A DNA stretch of 7,906 nucleotides from an uncultured Alistipes sp. (lineage in GTDB: Bacteria > Bacteroidota > Bacteroidia > Bacteroidales > Rikenellaceae). Made by a program: the position numbers and the translations under genes. The stretch covers positions 1 through 7,906 of the forward strand of contig CAAGGY010000082.1 of NCBI GenBank assembly GCA_900769525.1, read 5' to 3'. The notes beneath the pieces are model-generated. The model saw only the letters and a list, made by a program, of their open reading frames with translations. It searched no databases and was not told the origin of the DNA. Below, one piece after another: positions 6,784 through 7,906 of this stretch. The stretch's first letter is position 1. Each line of letters begins with the position of its first letter.

Positions 6784-6809
6784 GCCTAAACTCGCATAGC
6801 GCAGTAGGC
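6784..6809 (+). promoter_or_regulatory. Predicted hairpin in the secA 5' leader
   Basis: GCCTA (6784-6788) and TAGGC (6805-6809) are perfectly complementary. Between them CT/AG and GC/GC can also pair, with small bulges, leaving a short AU-rich loop. There is no following T-run, so this is not a terminator. It is 39 bases before the secA start codon, so it could affect translation or transcript stability. No riboswitch family is recognised. Confidence 0.35.
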
Positions 6810-6848
6810 AAGGATATAAATTATACGTGCAAAATAACTATTTGAACT

Positions 6849-7906
6849 ATGGATATAGCATCGAAAATCATTAAACTCTTCTTCGGCTCAAAGGCCGATA
6901 AGGATCGCAAGGAGATTACCCCTTATATCGACAAGATTAAGGCTATCTACCCTTCGATCTCGGCTCTGAGCAACGATGAGCTTCGTGCCCGTTCTGCGGC
7001 TCTGAGCAAGTCTATTGCCGACTATATTGCCGACGACGAAGCTTCAATCGTAAAGAATAAGGAGCTCTTGGAGCGTCCAGAGACCTCGCTCAAGGATAAG
7101 GAGCGCATCTCGAAGGATATCGACGACACAACTAAGCGCATCGACGATAAGATTGAGCAGAAGCTCGAGGAGATTCTCCCTGAGGCCTTCGCAATTATGA
7201 AGGATACTGCCCGCCGTTTTGCTGAGAACGACACCGTGGTAGTAACAGCTACTGAGTTCGACCGCAACCTCGCTGCAGCACGTCAAGACTTGGTGACAAT
7301 CGAGGACGACAAGGCTATCTATAGCAGCGTATGGACCGCTGGTGGCAACACAATCAAGTGGGATATGGTTCACTACGACGTGCAGCTATTTGGTGGTGTT
7401 GTTTTGCACAAGGGTCGCATTGCCGAGATGGCAACAGGTGAAGGTAAGACCTTGGTGGCAACATTGCCAGTATTCCTCAACGCCTTGGCACACAAGGGTG
7501 TTCACGTTGTAACTGTTAACGACTACTTGGCACGTCGTGATGCCGAGTGGATGGGCCCTATGTATCAGTTCCACGGCCTTTCGGTGGCATGTATCGACAA
7601 CACACGCCCTAACTCTGAGGAGCGTCGCAAGGCATATATGGCCGATATCACCTTCGGTACCAACAACGAGTTTGGTTTCGACTACTTGCGTGACAACATG
7701 GCCTCAGCACCTAAGGACCTCGTACAGCGCAAGCACCACTTTGCAATTGTCGATGAGGTCGACTCGGTGCTTATCGACGATGCTCGTACGCCTCTTATCA
7801 TCTCAGGACCAGTGCCTAAGGGTGGCGACCAGCTCTTTGCAGAGTTCCAGCCTTCGGCAAAATATATCTACGACCTGCAGAGCAAGATGTCATCTGCCGA
7901 CGTTGC
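6849..7906 (+). CDS. secA: Preprotein translocase ATPase SecA, 3'-partial
   Basis: SecA is the ATPase that drives unfolded secretory proteins through the SecYEG channel at the inner membrane. About 352 codons of the N-terminal part are present, and the gene runs off the window. The start MDIASKIIKLFFGSKADKD fits the family. The Walker A motif MATGEGKTL has Lys200, and the Walker B motif is DEVD (302-305) in VDEVDSVLIDDARTPL; TVNDYLARRDAEW and TFGTNNEFGFDYLRDNM are hallmark SecA blocks. Walker A lies about 92 residues later than in E. coli because of two insertions: a charged, probably helical one at about 55-105, and a second around 125-170 with VTATEFDRNLAAARQ. Both are typical of Bacteroidota SecA. 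The gene has its own promoter at 6754-6761 and a leader of about 80 bases. Confidence 0.97.
   Translation, partial: MDIASKIIKLFFGSKADKDRKEITPYIDKIKAIYPSISALSNDELRARSAALSKSIADYIADDEASIVKNKELLERPETSLKDKERISKDIDDTTKRIDDKIEQKLEEILPEAFAIMKDTARRFAENDTVVVTATEFDRNLAAARQDLVTIEDDKAIYSSVWTAGGNTIKWDMVHYDVQLFGGVVLHKGRIAEMATGEGKTLVATLPVFLNALAHKGVHVVTVNDYLARRDAEWMGPMYQFHGLSVACIDNTRPNSEERRKAYMADITFGTNNEFGFDYLRDNMASAPKDLVQRKHHFAIVDEVDSVLIDDARTPLIISGPVPKGGDQLFAEFQPSAKYIYDLQSKMSSADV

Noticed and set aside
6449..7373. Minus-strand open frames across the end of the DUF2851 gene and the start of secA
   Set aside because: They are opposite to well-supported genes and show no family features; they reflect codon bias on the other strand.

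Overview
The window looks like ordinary chromosomal DNA from a member of the Bacteroidales, perhaps an Alistipes-like (Rikenellaceae) gut organism. The order-level call rests on three things: a SecA with the long N-terminal insertions of Bacteroidota SecA, promoter -7 boxes of the Bacteroidota type (TAnnTTTG), and families largely confined to this phylum (GSCFA, DUF2851). The genus is only a guess. The first 19 bases are not genomic. They match the 3' end of an Illumina TruSeq read-2 adapter, so the left edge is probably the end of a draft or metagenome contig.

Layout. Bases 20-1089 on the minus strand hold luxS followed one base later by an MTA/SAH nucleosidase gene, cut by the contig end. 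Together they recycle S-adenosylhomocysteine and make the AI-2 precursor. A divergent intergenic region (about 1093-1205) carries a promoter for each direction. All later genes are on the plus strand: a membrane acyltransferase-3 protein, a GSCFA-domain (SGNH-like) protein one base behind it, a secreted alkaline-phosphatase-superfamily protein, sufE, sufT and a short DUF2851 protein. Gaps between these are 1 to 34 bases, so they may be one or two transcription units. A 189-base intergenic region (6660-6848) with a clear promoter and a structured leader precedes secA, which runs off the right edge.

How the genes fit together. luxS and mtnN form one pathway. The acyltransferase and the GSCFA protein are tightly coupled and may act together on O-acylation of a surface glycan, but this is inference. 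SufE and SufT belong to iron-sulfur cluster assembly and maturation, and the DUF2851 protein behind them ends in a CX4CX2C cysteine cluster.

No mobile element, CRISPR array, tRNA or rRNA was seen, and no gene-free stretch exceeds 300 bases. I found no clear new multi-gene system. The best leads are the phosphatase-fold protein, which appears to have lost four of seven active-site residues (a likely pseudoenzyme), the acyltransferase/GSCFA pair, the shortened DUF2851 protein beside the Suf genes, and the secA leader.
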